Assembly: GCA_013399875.1 (NCBI GenBank)
Contig: VXAZ01001116.1
Span: 1,347,696 to 1,411,695 of the forward strand
Direction of reading: 5' to 3'
DNA length: 64,000 bases
Source of the DNA: Gymnorhina tibicen
Lineage: Eukaryota; Chordata; Aves; Passeriformes; Artamidae
The translations under genes were made by a program, and so were the position numbers. The notes under the pieces were generated by a model that was given only the letters and a program-made list of their open reading frames with translations, searched no databases and was not told the origin of the DNA. Of this stretch, positions 11,001 through 25,000 are shown in pieces. Position 1 is the first letter of the stretch; the number at the start of each line of letters is the position of its first letter.

Positions 11001-13510
11001 GGTCCTTTGAACATACACTTCCAGGGCCAAGTTGAAGAAGGTAATTATAGTCCAAGTCTCTTTTCCATTACCCGCACACTAATTTAATTGAAATTGTAGT
11101 AAGTACAACTTCATGAGATGGATCTATTTTCATTTCAATGCTGCTTTCTCCAAGGACACTAGAGGATATAAATCAACAGGAACTACACACTAAAGAAATA
11201 ATAATGCCCTCTGGAAACGCTTCAGCTGCATGCTCTCAATCTTACAACCTGAAAGAACAGGCATAAAGAGCTTACAGATTTTTGGATTTGTATATTCACT
11301 AGAATGTATAATGTTAAAAAATAAAATAAAACTCAGGGCAGTGACTACTTTTTCTTGGGGGGGTAAAACTATCATTTGATATTTACAACAATGGAACAAT
11401 ACAAAGAAATACAAAGCTGCAAATATTTCTTGTGACAGATTATCTGTTGTCAGCTCATCTAAGGTAGAAAGCAGCTGTGCACCGACTCTGATAAGGTGGA
11501 TCTACTTGTTCATGTGCTCATCTGCATTTTTATCATTCTAAATACCTTTATAAATCTGATATTTTTCTTTGAACCTTCACTAGGACTTCTGTATTTTGAT
11601 AACAAATAAAAGAATAAACTGAAGGGTGTTCCTAGTACGTTGCATGGAGAAAAAAATAAAAGTAATGCTGTGTGCATTTGCAGGAAGCTTAGGCTGGGAA
11701 TAAATTCCATAAAGGCCCCCCAGCCTCCACTTTCATCCCTTTCTAGGGTGAATGATCCCATTCCTCCCACCAGAGGCTGTATCTCTTTTTGCTTGGCTGT
11801 TCTTCCTTTTGTGAAGGAACCTCTCTTCTCCATGTAAGCATGTGCCACAGACTGTCCACAGTTGTAGCTGGCTTTGTCCCAGCCACCCTGGCACGCTCAG
11901 ACTGTTTCTTTATCTCATTCTTGCTGCCAAAAAACAAAACTCAGTGTTCCTTTAAGCAAGGATTTCAAGAGATGCAAATGTAGGCTGTACTTTCCATCAG
12001 CTTGATGGGATGGCATCAAAAAGACTGGCCTGGCAAAAGGAGGAGTGTCTGATAATCCTATCCTGGCTGTCAGAAGCAAATTTGCAGTGTGGGAGTTTTG
12101 CTTGTCTTGATTTTCCTAGTAGAGCCTCTTCAGATGATTGATCTTTTTTAGCTGGGATGAGCTGACAGACCTTTTGCCTTGTCCTGAGATAATGTAACAA
12201 AGCTCTGAGCTCAGCAGACTGTGTTGCTCCACCTTCAAGAAGCAGCAAAGATAGCCATAAAATTAGATGTCAGTTGTCAGCCCAGGCTGGCCTCCTCCTC
12301 TGAGAGGTTGCAGCATCAGCATCTGCTCAGTCTGGGAATGGATGGGTCTTCAGCAACCCAGAAGCCAAGGGCCATTTTTTGATGTTTCCTGAACTTATAA
12401 ACTATTTGGTTCTTATTTGGGCTAATATAAATTGTGTCCCTAATTCACCCATGGAAGATGTTTTGAAAGGCACAAATGGCAGACCTGCACTTAAGTCTTA
12501 TGATTCAGGCTTCAGAAGTCCTGAGATTTACAAACAAAGGAAGAGACAATTTCTGTCATGTTTTCTTAATTTCTTGTACTCAAGGGTACACTAAATGTAG
12601 TTTTGTTAGAACTGAAATGGATATGGAAAACTGTTCACCTTATAACACTCCTGCTTTGTCCTGTGGTTTTCGTCATGTGGTTCCCATTGCATGTAGTGGA
12701 GAGTGGATGAGATAAGGCATGAAAGAATACTTTTTACTAGACACATGACTACAGAATAAAATACACTTTTCACTGTTTCCTATGGACATGAGTCTCTCTA
12801 AAAGACTGAAAGACCTTACATTGGTTTCTGCTGGTGAGACAGGTTCTCTGGTGGCCCGTTAAGAGCTTGATGTCCTTCAAAACGCATGAGTGCAGCTGGT
12901 GATAGTGGTCAAGTGGCACTCATGAATAGCTTTTTTCTTTAATTTCAAGTCACTTTCTTCTTTTTTAATTTTGTCTGTGATATGTGACAAACTACTGTCA
13001 TTGGCTTTCCTCTTACTGGATAAGGATGTTTTTCTGATTTTGTGTGTATTGCCTTTATTTTCTCCCTGCATCTCATGGCTTTTTACAAAGCTTTTTTATA
13101 AGCAGACGATGAGTTATTTACGTAAACCAGTCTTGTCCTCTTGTTCTATATTTTATTTATTTCGTAATACTTAAAAATTGCTTTGGATAAATATATTTCC
13201 AATACACATAACCCAACAAAAAATTACAGCCAGTGTTTTTTGAAGGAAATGTATTGGATAGTCTCCTTTCTTTGTAGCTATTTGAGAAAATACAAGTCCT
13301 CATGGAAGGAAAAACATTAAACTGAAGATTAATCTTTTATCATTAATTATAAAGAGATTTTGCTTTAAAATAAAGTTGTGAAAATTAACCTTTACATTTT
13401 GGCTTCAATCATAAAACACAGATTAGATTTATTCCCCTCTGGGACAAGGAGAGTCAATATACGCGAATTCCTAGTATATTCCTGCTCCTATTAAACGTTC
13501 CCTTTATTGT
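8031..13510. other. Intergenic, no recognised gene
   Basis: Nothing assignable to a known gene or repeat was found. Open frames are short (longest 132 codons on the minus strand at 9686-10084, no domain). A block around 10200-10420 is rich in AATTA/AAATCA motifs and could be constrained noncoding DNA. Several polypyrimidine and A-rich runs are unremarkable. Confidence 0.5.
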
Positions 13511-13780
13511 TCAAATTAAATAAATCATTTGCAAATAAAACATAAATAAAAATATGTTTTCTAGAAAAAGAAGAACCCAAAGTGGGTGGATGAAGAAGAG
13601 AAGGAGTAATACATATTTATCAACAGTAATTTTCAGTTTCCAGGTATCTGGTAAGATGGCTGCTTCCTTCTGTCTGAAGAGCTCCTTCACAGGCGTGAGC
13701 GGTGGTGCCACGATGGGACTCAAGAATTCAAGGCAACTATTGCAATACTCCCTGTATTTCTTGAAGAGCTGAGCTCCCAT
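13511..13780 (-). CDS. Hypothetical ORF or exon, 89 aa
   Basis: The open frame continues a few codons upstream of the first ATG (CAT at 13778-13780 on the plus strand) to an in-frame TGA. The first 48 residues (MGAQLFKKYREYCNSCLEFL onward, through SPIVAPPLTPVKELFRQKEA to about ILPDTWK) look like a genuine soluble protein segment. The remainder is a run of Leu/Phe/Ile from AT-rich DNA and looks like read-through into an intron. A plausible acceptor (TTATTTTTAG) lies just upstream on the minus strand but is separated from the ATG by the TGA. I do not recognise the family. Candidates are a decayed exon, a lineage-specific small gene, or chance. Confidence 0.15.
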   Translation of the reverse strand: MGAQLFKKYREYCNSCLEFLSPIVAPPLTPVKELFRQKEAAILPDTWKLKITVDKYVLLLLFFIHPLWVLLFLENIFLFMFYLQMIYLI

Positions 13781-16700
13781 CAGCCTTTGCTTTTCTGACA
13801 ATGTGCCCAATTTGCTCCTTTTCCTTCAAGGAGACTAAAAATAATTGCTGACAAGGTTTAAACCTGAGAGCAGGTAGGTGACTTGCTGATGAAAGCCACA
13901 GTGCTGAGAGTTCCTGATTCAAACAATGACATTTTTTGTTCTTCACCTCACCTATTACTGTACAACATGGATAATAAGGAAAAAGCTGAGACCTTAGCAC
14001 TGACTCTGTCATTTCAATTTCTCAGTTCATTGCAAATAGGCTGGTTTTGCTCTTAAATACCCAGGATTTCTTGAGTGTCTTACTATTAGAAACTTACCGC
14101 ATTTGATTTATAGCATTTCTGTAACACAAAGCATTCCTGTCTCAAAATGTAATAATTTTCTGTCCAAAGGAAAATAAAATGCTGGTATGCTTGGAATTAG
14201 GTATTGCCCAAGCAGAACATCTTGAAAGATGTTCCTTTATGAAGCTGTTGCTTGTTTCTTTTTTTTCCCTCTCTTGGAGAGTATGAGATTTTCATTACAA
14301 AATTACTAGTGGCACATGGAAGTCATATCTGCACTGCAAGCATCTGTGCTAACCATAAACATGACCCAAGGCATATTAGTCAGCCATAAAGAATCACTTG
14401 TCAAATAAAGCCTGTCTGCAGGAGGACAGAAGATGCTTATTGGAATTCAGTGAGTGTCAGGGGTGGTCCCTGCTGCCACTGCCATTGCTCTTCCAAAGGC
14501 ATGTTAATTAAACAAGATGCAAAGAAAATAAGTCTGTCATGTTCTTGTGGTCAGAATCCAGGGAGAGGTAACAGATGATGACTTAAATGGTTTCCAAAAG
14601 CTTTGGTTTGTTTTTGTTAAATAAATTGTTCAATAGATACCAGGTTCCTTGAAATTAAACTGCAAGGGTATTTTAACTTTCTCCTTGTGTTTAGCTCCTC
14701 CTGTGATACTGCAGAAGCCCAGGTGTGTATGTCTCAAACACTCATAGCTGGATGTGTGCTTATACTATAAGATAAAGGACTAATTTATACCAATTTCCAT
14801 GGCAAGTGTGTAATATCCTAATAAAACTCTGTAAGTTCTGCAGATCCTCTGACTTTTGTCTTTTTTTTTTCCAAGTGAGCATCTACTAATGTCAGGAGCT
14901 CCCTTCTCCTTAAGGGTGGGATGTCACAGGATATTAGACATATCACTGTATGAGGAGCTGTTCCAAGTACATCCATCTCTCACAAATAAGTGACTGTGCA
15001 GCTTGGAGAAAAAGAGCTTTCTGATCCCACTGGATTTCAAACAAAGAGTATACTCTTATTCAACTTTGGTTACTAAAATCACTCAGATTTTGATCCCCCT
15101 GGCTGGAGACAAATTATTTTAATTGAAGCTGATAGTGACACAGTGATCAACAAAGTCCTGCAGTTTCACTGTTAATGTTGTGAGCATCCATTAGAATCAC
15201 TTTGCTGAAGGCTCACCTGTAAGGACTCAAAGGAAATTGCTGTACCAGGCTCAAACCATATCAAATTCTAATTTATGTATTTTATCGTAAGTTCTTGTGT
15301 TGACCCTTAAATCTAGTACCAATCATAGTACAAACACAATGTGCTGTAATTGAAAAATAATTGTATTTTCATTTTTATTTCTCTTTCAAAACTATAACTT
15401 CTCTTTACTATAATGTATGCCAAAACTTTGCCAAAGCACCCTTTTTCTATAGAGCATAGCTTCCCAAAATAATAAAGAATTTGTCAATATCGTCAGGTGC
15501 CCGAGAACAACTTAGGTAACTCCAAAAATTGTATTCCTAATATAAAATAACAAATACTTGCAAGAAGTATGGGTTCATATATAAATGCTGCCTAGTAACT
15601 GGGAGTCTATATATATGCATTGTAACTTAACAGGGTTAGAAGGTTGCAAAGTTATCAATGACTCTGGTGTCTGCAAACTGATTCACTGTTTTAGTAACAA
15701 AGCCTGTAATTCACTTTGGGGAAAGAGAGACGGATAGTCTTTGTGTGGGAGATTAGTCTTACATTAAGCAGTACTTTGGATCTTCTGTTTTAATCATCCA
15801 CAAAACAGTGGAAAAAGTGCCCTGTGTTGTATTGTGTCATCATCTCTACAACACTTAAAAACCACATTCCCGGAGCTATTTTTAAAAGTATGAAGTGGAG
15901 GGAAATATCATACTTGATGAGAATGTGCGATTAAGGTTGGGAGTTTTTCAGGGAGATCTGATTTTTCTTCTATTTTCTCATCTTTGCAATAAGGACTAAG
16001 AGAGGAGTTTGTGTTTCATTTTATTATTCTTGCTAGTGAGCATTTACCTGCCGAGCACCCTGGTTCCCCCTCGGGTGCAGGAGGTGCAGCCCATAGCCCC
16101 TGTAGTGGGGCTCCTGCCAAGGGGGTACCTCCTGCGAGGCCCTGGCTGGGATGGGGGAAGGCACTGTCCTCTCCTCGGGCCACATGAACTGAAAGTGCCT
16201 CCTGGCCTTCGTCCCAGTGCCCTGAGGACCACATTGGTTTTGCCACATGGGGACGGGAGCGATGCAGGGGCTTTCCTGGGGCAGGATTTCTGGGTGAAAG
16301 AAGCAGAGCAGAGAAAGTGTGTTTTTAAATTACTTCTGCATGCCAGTGTGCCTGTTGTCCATACGTCTTGCCAAACTGAGCTTTAAATAGCATTAGACAG
16401 TTTATACAGACTAATGAAATAAGTCTGTGTTGATGTTGGCACTTGAGCCACTTTGTTTCTCAAGGCTGCTCACTGAGATTGGAGCACAGCCATGACCGCA
16501 GGCACTGGCCTGAAACTATGATAGGTAGGCAGTAAAGTGACAGGAGAAATGGGTCAAGAAGAACATCTACCTGGGAAAATGAGTCAAGACCTTGTCTTAC
16601 TTTACAGCACAGTTAGAGGGGTTTCATGCTCTCTGTCTTTAAGGTCCCAAGTCAGGGAAGGAGATGGAAAGCTGGTCTTGGTGTGGTCTGATGTGGCCAC

Positions 16701-18989
16701 TGGTGAGAGGTGAGCCCTCTTCAGGGGCATTCAGGGCACTCAGGTCAGTGAGTGCATTTCTGGATTATTATAAAATTTGAAAGTGGCATTTTACTGTAAG
16801 AGTTTGATGAAAAAGAGAAGAAGGATATCCCAAAGGTCAGCCTGAATTTGGGAATGACAATGTCTCTCCTGCAAGCCTAAGAAGTCATATCAGCTTTGGC
16901 CAGGGATTTAGTTACATGTGTTTAAACGAACTCCAACAAATTCTGAATTCTGAATTTCTGAAGTGTGCTCAAATATGCATAGGTTTTTTTCTAAGACCAT
17001 CTGTCTGGGTCACATGAATATTTGGCTGCCTTTATTGTAGTGGTACTACATGTCGCCTCATTTCGATGCTCATCTGAATGCTCTGGAGAAGATCCCTACC
17101 ACAAGGCTGGCTAAAAGCCACTCCTCCTGCTCGTTTGCTCTAATTGAGTCTGTGGTTGCAAATCTAAAACAAACATTCTGAAACCAGCTTTTCTTTGATC
17201 TGTAGTGAAGTGCATCTCTTCCAGTTAGAGTCAAAGGCCACATGTCAACTTGTAAAACATGAACAAAATGAAGGGTGGCATCAGATTTCTAAGCAATATG
17301 GGTAAGGAAGACTGAGTATACCAACAGGCCATTTGCTGTTATTCTATTGAAGGTCTTCTGTTAAGAAGACCAGAAGAACTTATTTCTGCTGATGTTGGTA
17401 CTTGGTGGTGTTTATTTGCAAGCAGCAGCAGCAGGGTTGTAAAGCCATCTGTTTACAAATCACAGTTTTTAACATGGGCTTAATCACTCAACTCGAGACT
17501 GCTGTAACAAACTATTTACATCTATGTCAGACAGAAATGTGTGCTCCTTCCATTCCCTCACATTCCCTCCCTACTTGCTCAGCATCTCCTCATAAGAGTG
17601 TGTTCTACTAAAAATGCTCTAAAGCAGATCACTTAGCATTTTACCCGGGGCCTCAGAGCAAGGTATTTGCTCCTAAAAGGATGTCATTTGTCACTGGCAG
17701 CTGTCAGGTTTACCAGAGCCTTCTGAAATGTGGTTTCTGAGCTGACTTCAGTATTCTGGCACTGCAGATCTTGCAGAGCACACGGCTACAGTGCCCATGT
17801 TTCACCCTGCTCATTTAACACTTTCAAAACCTATGTGTACTACGTTTTGCACGTTTCCCTGCATAGCTGCACTTGGTGCATATCCTTACAAATATCTGGC
17901 TACCTCTGGGTGTACAAGACAAGAGGAGCGTCACGAAAATTTCTGTGTGTCCTGATCCCTCTGGTGAATTTTCTCCCAAATAGCCACAGGTGCTTGTGCT
18001 ACTTGGGGCTCTCAGTGACAATGGGAGTAGCTTCACATCCCACACTCTACTAGTTCCAAGATTTTCTGAAGTTTTTTTTACACGTACTGTTTAGATTAGG
18101 GCATCTAACACTACAAACATGTTTCTGTGGAAGGACGGGGTTCCTTTTAGCATGTTTGTAGACAATGCAAAGATTTCATGGACTACACTATGTGCCTTGT
18201 GTCGAAACATATTCAAAAAACTGTCTATGCGATCCGTCCAAGAAATCTTAAAAATTATATTTGGATTTGCTTCTGGAACATACAACAAGGTGGAATAATT
18301 TAACTGGATTTGCCCCACTGGCCTGGAAGTGCCACTTGCACGGACTGACAATCAGCGTTTTAATACTAGGTCCTTTACCTGTATTAGTTTCCCTCCTCTC
18401 TTTTTAATGCCCTTAATTTCCTTCTCTTCTACCTAATCTCTGAAGGAATCTTTTGTTGAAACAGGTGACTAGGAAGATGAGTCTTAGCACTCAGATGGAG
18501 ATGTCTAGTCCAAGGGCAGTCTAGTCCAGCTGCCTCTAAAATCAGATTTAGATCTCTTGATATTAGTAATAATAGCGTTTAATCACACTGGTATCTTGTA
18601 ACACCTCCCTTTAATTATTTTATTTTAACAGTAAGAGTGTTATACAGCTCATTTGCCAGAGCTATCACATCTTTAAATATGTGGAACTTCTCTGCAATTT
18701 AATGAAAAACAAGCTTGAAATCTCAACAAGCATCATGCTCTGATAGAAAGAAACATTTTGTCAGAAATTTTGTCCATCTGCCCAGATCATGACAAGGAGA
18801 CTTCAGAGCTCCCATCTGTATTTCCCTTGACATTAACTATTTGTGAGTACAGTGATTTGTGCAACATTTGTGGTACGATGGCACTGAATCACCAGTCTGG
18901 CTGATTGGGTGAGCAGTGACATTGGCTTGGAGGGAAAATGCAGCTTTCACAGACGCAAGCCAAAACAGAATTCAGGCAAATAACTCATT
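13781..18989. other. Intergenic, no recognised gene
   Basis: Mostly AT-rich DNA. Within it, 16040-16300 is a distinctly GC-richer block, open in several frames at once, with no recognised product. 14300-14420 contains AT-rich motif clusters such as 'agccataaag'. Short CAG run at 17421-17434. Confidence 0.5.
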
Positions 18990-19017
18990 AAAAAAAAAAG
19001 AGAGAGAGAGAGAGAGA
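18990..19017. repeat. A-tract plus (GA)n microsatellite
   Basis: Ten A residues followed directly by about nine GA units. No poly(A)-tailed retroelement is recognisable upstream, so this is treated as a simple repeat. Confidence 0.9.
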
Positions 19018-22000
19018 AAACAAAGAAAAACTGCAGGTGGAATGAAGACCACTATATCTCTGGGGTCACCCAGTCTAGCAAGTATTATTCATTTGTGACA
19101 GAATCCATGTGGAAGCTGAGGAGGTGAAAAGACTGGAAAATATATACTGTACATGTCAATGTTTGCACCATTCAGTGTCATTCCACTACAACAGACACTG
19201 TAATGGGCTGTATTATTTATCTCCTCCATAGCCCTGCTCCCAGAAAAACAAATGCTATCCTTGAGTAATCAGAATGTTTATGCTGTAGGTCCTCAATAAG
19301 CATGGATAAAGAAGTTTAGTGCCTTAAAAAATATTTGAACTTCTGAGTTCAGAATTTCTTTAAACAGTTTAAAATAAAAATAATTCTTTTTTTATGCCTC
19401 AGACTATTAGTTAGATTTTTTAAAAAAAAAATCTCTTTTAGATTTATTTATTTCCCATTGGACAAAATGTGGGAAGTGTCACCGAGAAAAATAATCTTAA
19501 TTAAATCAGGGATTTCATTGTATCAAGAATCCCCTGCTTTCTCTGCTGTTTATTAATGTTTTTAATATCTAAGCTTTGGTTTCTCCCAGAGTCATCGTCA
19601 ATGACTTGAGAAACTATTTTGTAGCAGAAGGACCGGCCTGCCTAGGCTCCCTGGTCTCCTCTCAAAGGCCACAGAAGCAAAGTGTGGCTTTCAAGTCTTA
19701 TTGTTTTTCCATGTAGGAAATAGGTGAGGATTAGTAATCATTATGCACCTCTGGAAAAGCAACAGACAAAATAATCCTTCTTAAATAGACTGACAAGTAA
19801 AGAGAAAAACCAAAGAGCTTACAGGGGTGGATAAAGCCTGGGAATGACTTTCTGTGAGCAGATACACTTCCAGGTCAGATGTTACAAAGGACTCTCTACT
19901 TTGAACTATCAGAGAAATGGATCAAACAGCACAGTCAAAAGGAAAAGAAGGAACAGCAGGGCACACACAAGATCAGATTTAGGCAAGAACAGAATTGTGA
20001 TGATGCATAAATGAAATGTAGTAACTTAAGAGGGGATTGCCTGGTGAAGGAAAAGAGAGATAACCAGGTAGCATCACTTCAAAGTCCTCCATAATCCTCT
20101 ATGCTTCTTCATGTCCTGCAAGTAAGGATGCACACAGCTTCCTATATGGTAAAAGCAGAAAATTATGTGTTCTATCCCATTTTTATAACTTGTGGTGACA
20201 GGCAGGTTCTTTGAGAATGTGTCACAGTCCCGAGGGCACTCATGTCCCTGCCCACCCTGCCCATGGCCTGGGATCTCATTTCAGCACAGTCCAGAGCCAC
20301 CAGTCCCTGTCCCAGTGATGCTGTCGGGGCCTGGTCTCCGGCCCTGCCATAGCCTTGTCTGAACAAGAAAATTAGGGTTTTTTTCTGGTTCACTGAATGG
20401 CAGAACTCGCCTGGGCTTTGAGGGGGCCAGGATGTGGCCCATGGCATAGTTCCAGTCACCTGCTCTATGGTGTAGCAGGTGATCATTTGAGCTCAAAACC
20501 AATGAATTTTTTGAGCATCATTTTTCCATAATGCATCCTTATTTTTTAAAAGATGTTCTCTTGAAATAGACACAGCCTGTAGCATGTATCAAATATGTTT
20601 TTCCAGCTAATCTCCAGTATCTCATTGCTGATACTGTCAAAGATGGTCCAATATATATTAGTTGTCTTTTTGATATGCCACGGTAAGGGGAGTTTTGTAA
20701 TCTTTCCTGTATATACCCAAAAGGGGTATGTTTTTCACTGCTGATTGAAATGCTCCCTGAATGCCAGAAATGCACTCAACAACATTTCAAGTGACGTATT
20801 TATCTGAAGTAGTTTCCTTCTGATAATTTCATTTTATGAATCAAAAATGCAGCTTTCAAATCACCACAAATCAAGACAAGAATTTTTGGAGAACATTTAT
20901 AAAAGCAATATTGGGGTCAGATGCTAGCCTTGATTCCTAGTGGATGTTTTATTTTCTTTTGATGTTGCCACCTTACCACAGCCCATTCAGATCCAACATC
21001 AACTTATTACAGTTCACTATTCAGCAAAAGATACAGCTGTGATGCTCATGTGAAGAATATGGCCATTTAATTCAGCTGGCTTCAGCACACAGGGACCTCC
21101 ATCAAGATTACACAAAGGCACAGATCTCTCAAAGCTTTTACCACTAAATTGTCAGCAAGAGAGTGGTCTTTTGTACTTTTTTTTTTTTTGCCATTGGGAG
21201 CCAGTTATTTGAACAAAGCTCGGTCTCTCCTTCCCCATGCTCTCAATCTTTTGCTTCCTCTCCCCTACCATTGCTTCTACTCTGCTACCTCTCAAAAACC
21301 AGCTTCCAGCATTCCCCCCAGACTTTATTCTACTAAAAGCAGGGAAAATAAACATTTAATCTAAAATACTTGATAGGTGCAGATAAATCTATGAATTTAT
21401 TTGCAGTTTCCAGCAAAAATAAAATGCTTTGGATGGCTAATGAGCAATTGAAGGCAGTAATCTTAGAATATTAAGCTAGAAATCTGAATTTACAGCCTAG
21501 CTTTCTGTAAACACAATTACTGATATATGCAGGTTGATTTTATTAACTTCCAAAAAACTCCAAGGCAGATGAAAAGAAAAAGTAAGTGCCATAAATTATT
21601 CTAGGAGTTTTTTCATTTAAAATTACTTAAATACGTAAGGAGGCCCCAGCAACTACTGATAAACTAAACTGTATTTAGAAAATGTTAAAATACTGTTTAA
21701 TATATTTCAAGTTTCCAGGAAAGACAGCCATTGCCCTTCCCATGTACTCTGCCATGCCTTCATGTGCTGAAAACCAAAGGAAAAGGTTTTCGAAGTTTTC
21801 CTTGCAAAGAAGGAACTTCAATAGCAGCACTGTAGAGGAATCAGAGGAGCCCTCTGAACTGGTGTGTTTTGTTATGAATTCTTCTCTCTCCAGCCTAGTG
21901 CTGTGCTAAAAATTTTGCCATTTGTTTTCACCACCAACCCAAGCACAGAGAAGATGCCACATACACAGTCTGTCTGTCTGGCAGTGGTGAGGAATGTCTG

Positions 22001-25000
22001 TGCTGCTTTCACGTGTAGCATTTCGATGCTGCCTTGCCACAGGCTGCTAGATGCAGCTGTGATGCCAGCCCAAGGGTTTGCATTTCTGTCTCTGCCTCTG
22101 CCAGGTCTCCTGGGCTCTCCCACAGCAGACTGGAGAATGAGGCAGCTGCCTGCACCCTTTCATGGTCAGGTGTGACCTCAGGGCAGGTTGGACTTGTTGG
22201 TGCCTGTTGTCCCATCAGCCCTTCCAGCCCAGCTCCATGTACACCCACGAGTGTCACTCATCTAAATGGGCCTTTTGCACTTCAGGATACGACCCCTTCC
22301 AAAAATGCAGCTATTTCCTGCTGGGGAGCAGGGCAAGGGCTGAGCAGCCCTGTTGGTGCCATTAATGCCTGTTTAGCAAAGGATGCCATGCTGTGGGTCT
22401 GCCTGCACCAGCTGCCCAGGCACATCACCAGCTCCTATCCCACCTCCCCTCGGGGACCAGAGCAGCACTGCTGACTGAGTCAGATTAGGGATGCCAGAAA
22501 GGCATCTTTAGTTAGAAAAACATCTGGCAATTCACTATAAACATTCGTGTGCAGGAAAAAGCATTGTTTACTGCTGCAAATCCTTCTGGGGGTCTGTGTT
22601 CCGGCTATGCAGCGGCAGTGCAGTCATGAGCCTGGAAATAATTTGTGGGATTATTTTTGGAAATGTCCAATTGTTTTATTATGCCAAGATTAAATGGGGT
22701 AGCAGATGTAGTAATTAAAAATGAAAAAGTGACAGTTATTTTTGGCTCAAATTGATACTATTAACTGACATGGTAAATGGGCTTTTAAAGCCAAAAATGT
22801 ATGCAATAGCAATCAGAATAGCTGTTATTTCCCTGCTGTTTGTGAAAGGCTTATGAATCATGTTCTAAACCCAGCCAATGGCATACCTTTATTTCAGATG
22901 CTATTTAAATTACACTTAATTTAAATGAAGAGGTGGAACTAAGGAAATATCTGAAGGTTTTTTTCAGGCTTTGTCTGACATCAAAAGTCAGATGACTGTA
23001 TATCTTGATTTCCAGAAGAATGTATGAAACTAATTAATTAAATAAACAGGAAATGTACCCATATTGATATGGTAAAAAGACCATATTGAATTTATAGCTG
23101 CAATGTCAGATTGCAGATTACAGCTGCAATTGTATTCCCATAAGATCAGTATTGAGAATGTACCTGTTTTCCTTACTAATATTATGTACTTGTTTTGTTT
23201 ATTAATATTATGTGGAAGAAACCTGTCCCTTCCTATTGACCAGAGCATTGTATTAACATGTATCAGTAGTAACTGCACCTAATTTTTTCTCACTTAAAAT
23301 GAGTACAGTAGGATTTGGCTTTACTTATTACATACTCCTAAATATTGCCCTAGAAAGAAAAATAATTTTAAACCTCCACATCTGTTAAGGCATATCCTAC
23401 AACTAGGGACATTCTCTGGCTATAAGTATTTGACTGAGGACTGTATCTCTAAGCTCATTTGCACTAGACTCACTGCAAGCCTTAGATAAATGCATTAACT
23501 TTTAAAAAAGGTAATCATGATATTAATTTATCTCCTTCATTTATAATGCCAGCTAATGCATTTTGGCAAGCATCACTTATAACTAGAATTATTTTCCCCT
23601 GGGAAGCTGCAAATGACTCCTCTTCATCCAAATATGTTTTGCTTCTATGCACAGAGACGCATAGGCTATCTTCCAACTTAAATCAATATTATGATCAACA
23701 CTGAATCCAATTAAAGCATATTTTTTTAGCATTTCAGATGGTGACGTAATGATCTTCCCCAACTCCAGCAAGACACCGGGGAGGTGCAGAGGATAGCTGG
23801 GGAGCCTGGACTGCACAGCCCCTCCCAGAGCTGTTGGGGTCACTTAATCAGCACTGGAGCATGGTGGGCAACGCCCATTTTGGCTGGCAGAGAACCAGGT
23901 GCTGCAGGTGAAAGCTTTCCTGGCACGAGCATCAGAGAGTTGCAGGACTACAGATTTTCCTTGGGCAGAGACACAAGCAGGCAACGGGAATTTATTGTGG
24001 TGTCTTTGCAGCCTCCACTGGGGGAAATCTGCTGCAGATCAAGCCCTTGACTTTCCTGGCCATCCTCTGCTCTTGCGGCTCCACTGGGGTAGAGATGATC
24101 TGCTCCTGCAGTGGCTGCTTCCCCTGCCCACAGTTTGGCAGGGCTGCTTGACTTCATTTTAAATATTTATTGGGCATTTAGTCTAATGCCCACTACTTGG
24201 GAAATATCTCATATGATGGGTGTAAAAGCAAAGACAGACTTTTTTTGCAAGAGGCTGGCCTAAAAAAAGCAATCTCCAGCTGTTCATTGCCGGGAACACA
24301 CATTTATGGCATTCCCCTTGGAGTGACGTTTCTGCAGCACTGTACTTTAAGTGAGGTGTACCCTTTGGAACTTGCAAGGCAGCTCAACTAATTTGCTTTG
24401 AAAAGTAGACACTAAATGAGAATTTATTTTTGATAAACACTTTAAAATTTTCTGTCTGGATGGAACACCTGTGATACAAGAACAACTACTTGATGACTCC
24501 TTCGGGACAAATTGGAGAAGCCCTGTTAGAAAGTTTGCATAGAAATCAATCATTTCCAATTCTACACAAACACTCTCACGAATTCTGTGTTCTGCAAAAT
24601 CAGGGGAGTAAGCACATTTGTTACCATTAGTCACACACATGGCACTCTGCAATATTATCTATGATTCTTTGTGCCAGAGCAATAGCTTCCAGCTCAAAAT
24701 GCAGATCACGCACCATAGACTTTATTTATGGCCTTTATCCCTGCTTCCTTGCAAACAGCAGGGCTGGATGGACAAAATGTTAAAAAGAAGTGTCAGAAAT
24801 CTCTGGAAGGCTTAGGAGAGCATCTAGAGCCTTCTTTCTGGAAATCCTCTCGCGCCTATGTTTCCACATTTTAACGGGTTGTTTTTTAAAGTGTCTGAAG
24901 TCCAATTTTCAGGGGTAAATGGATGGAGTAGGTTATTGTACAGCTGTACTAGCAGCATGAGCTAAGCCAGACCCAAAGTGTATGCAGCCAAAGTGAGTAG

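Noticed and set aside
22034..22474. 146-codon plus-strand ORF
   Set aside because: GC-rich block open in several frames on both strands, no domain and no sign of coding constraint visible by eye.
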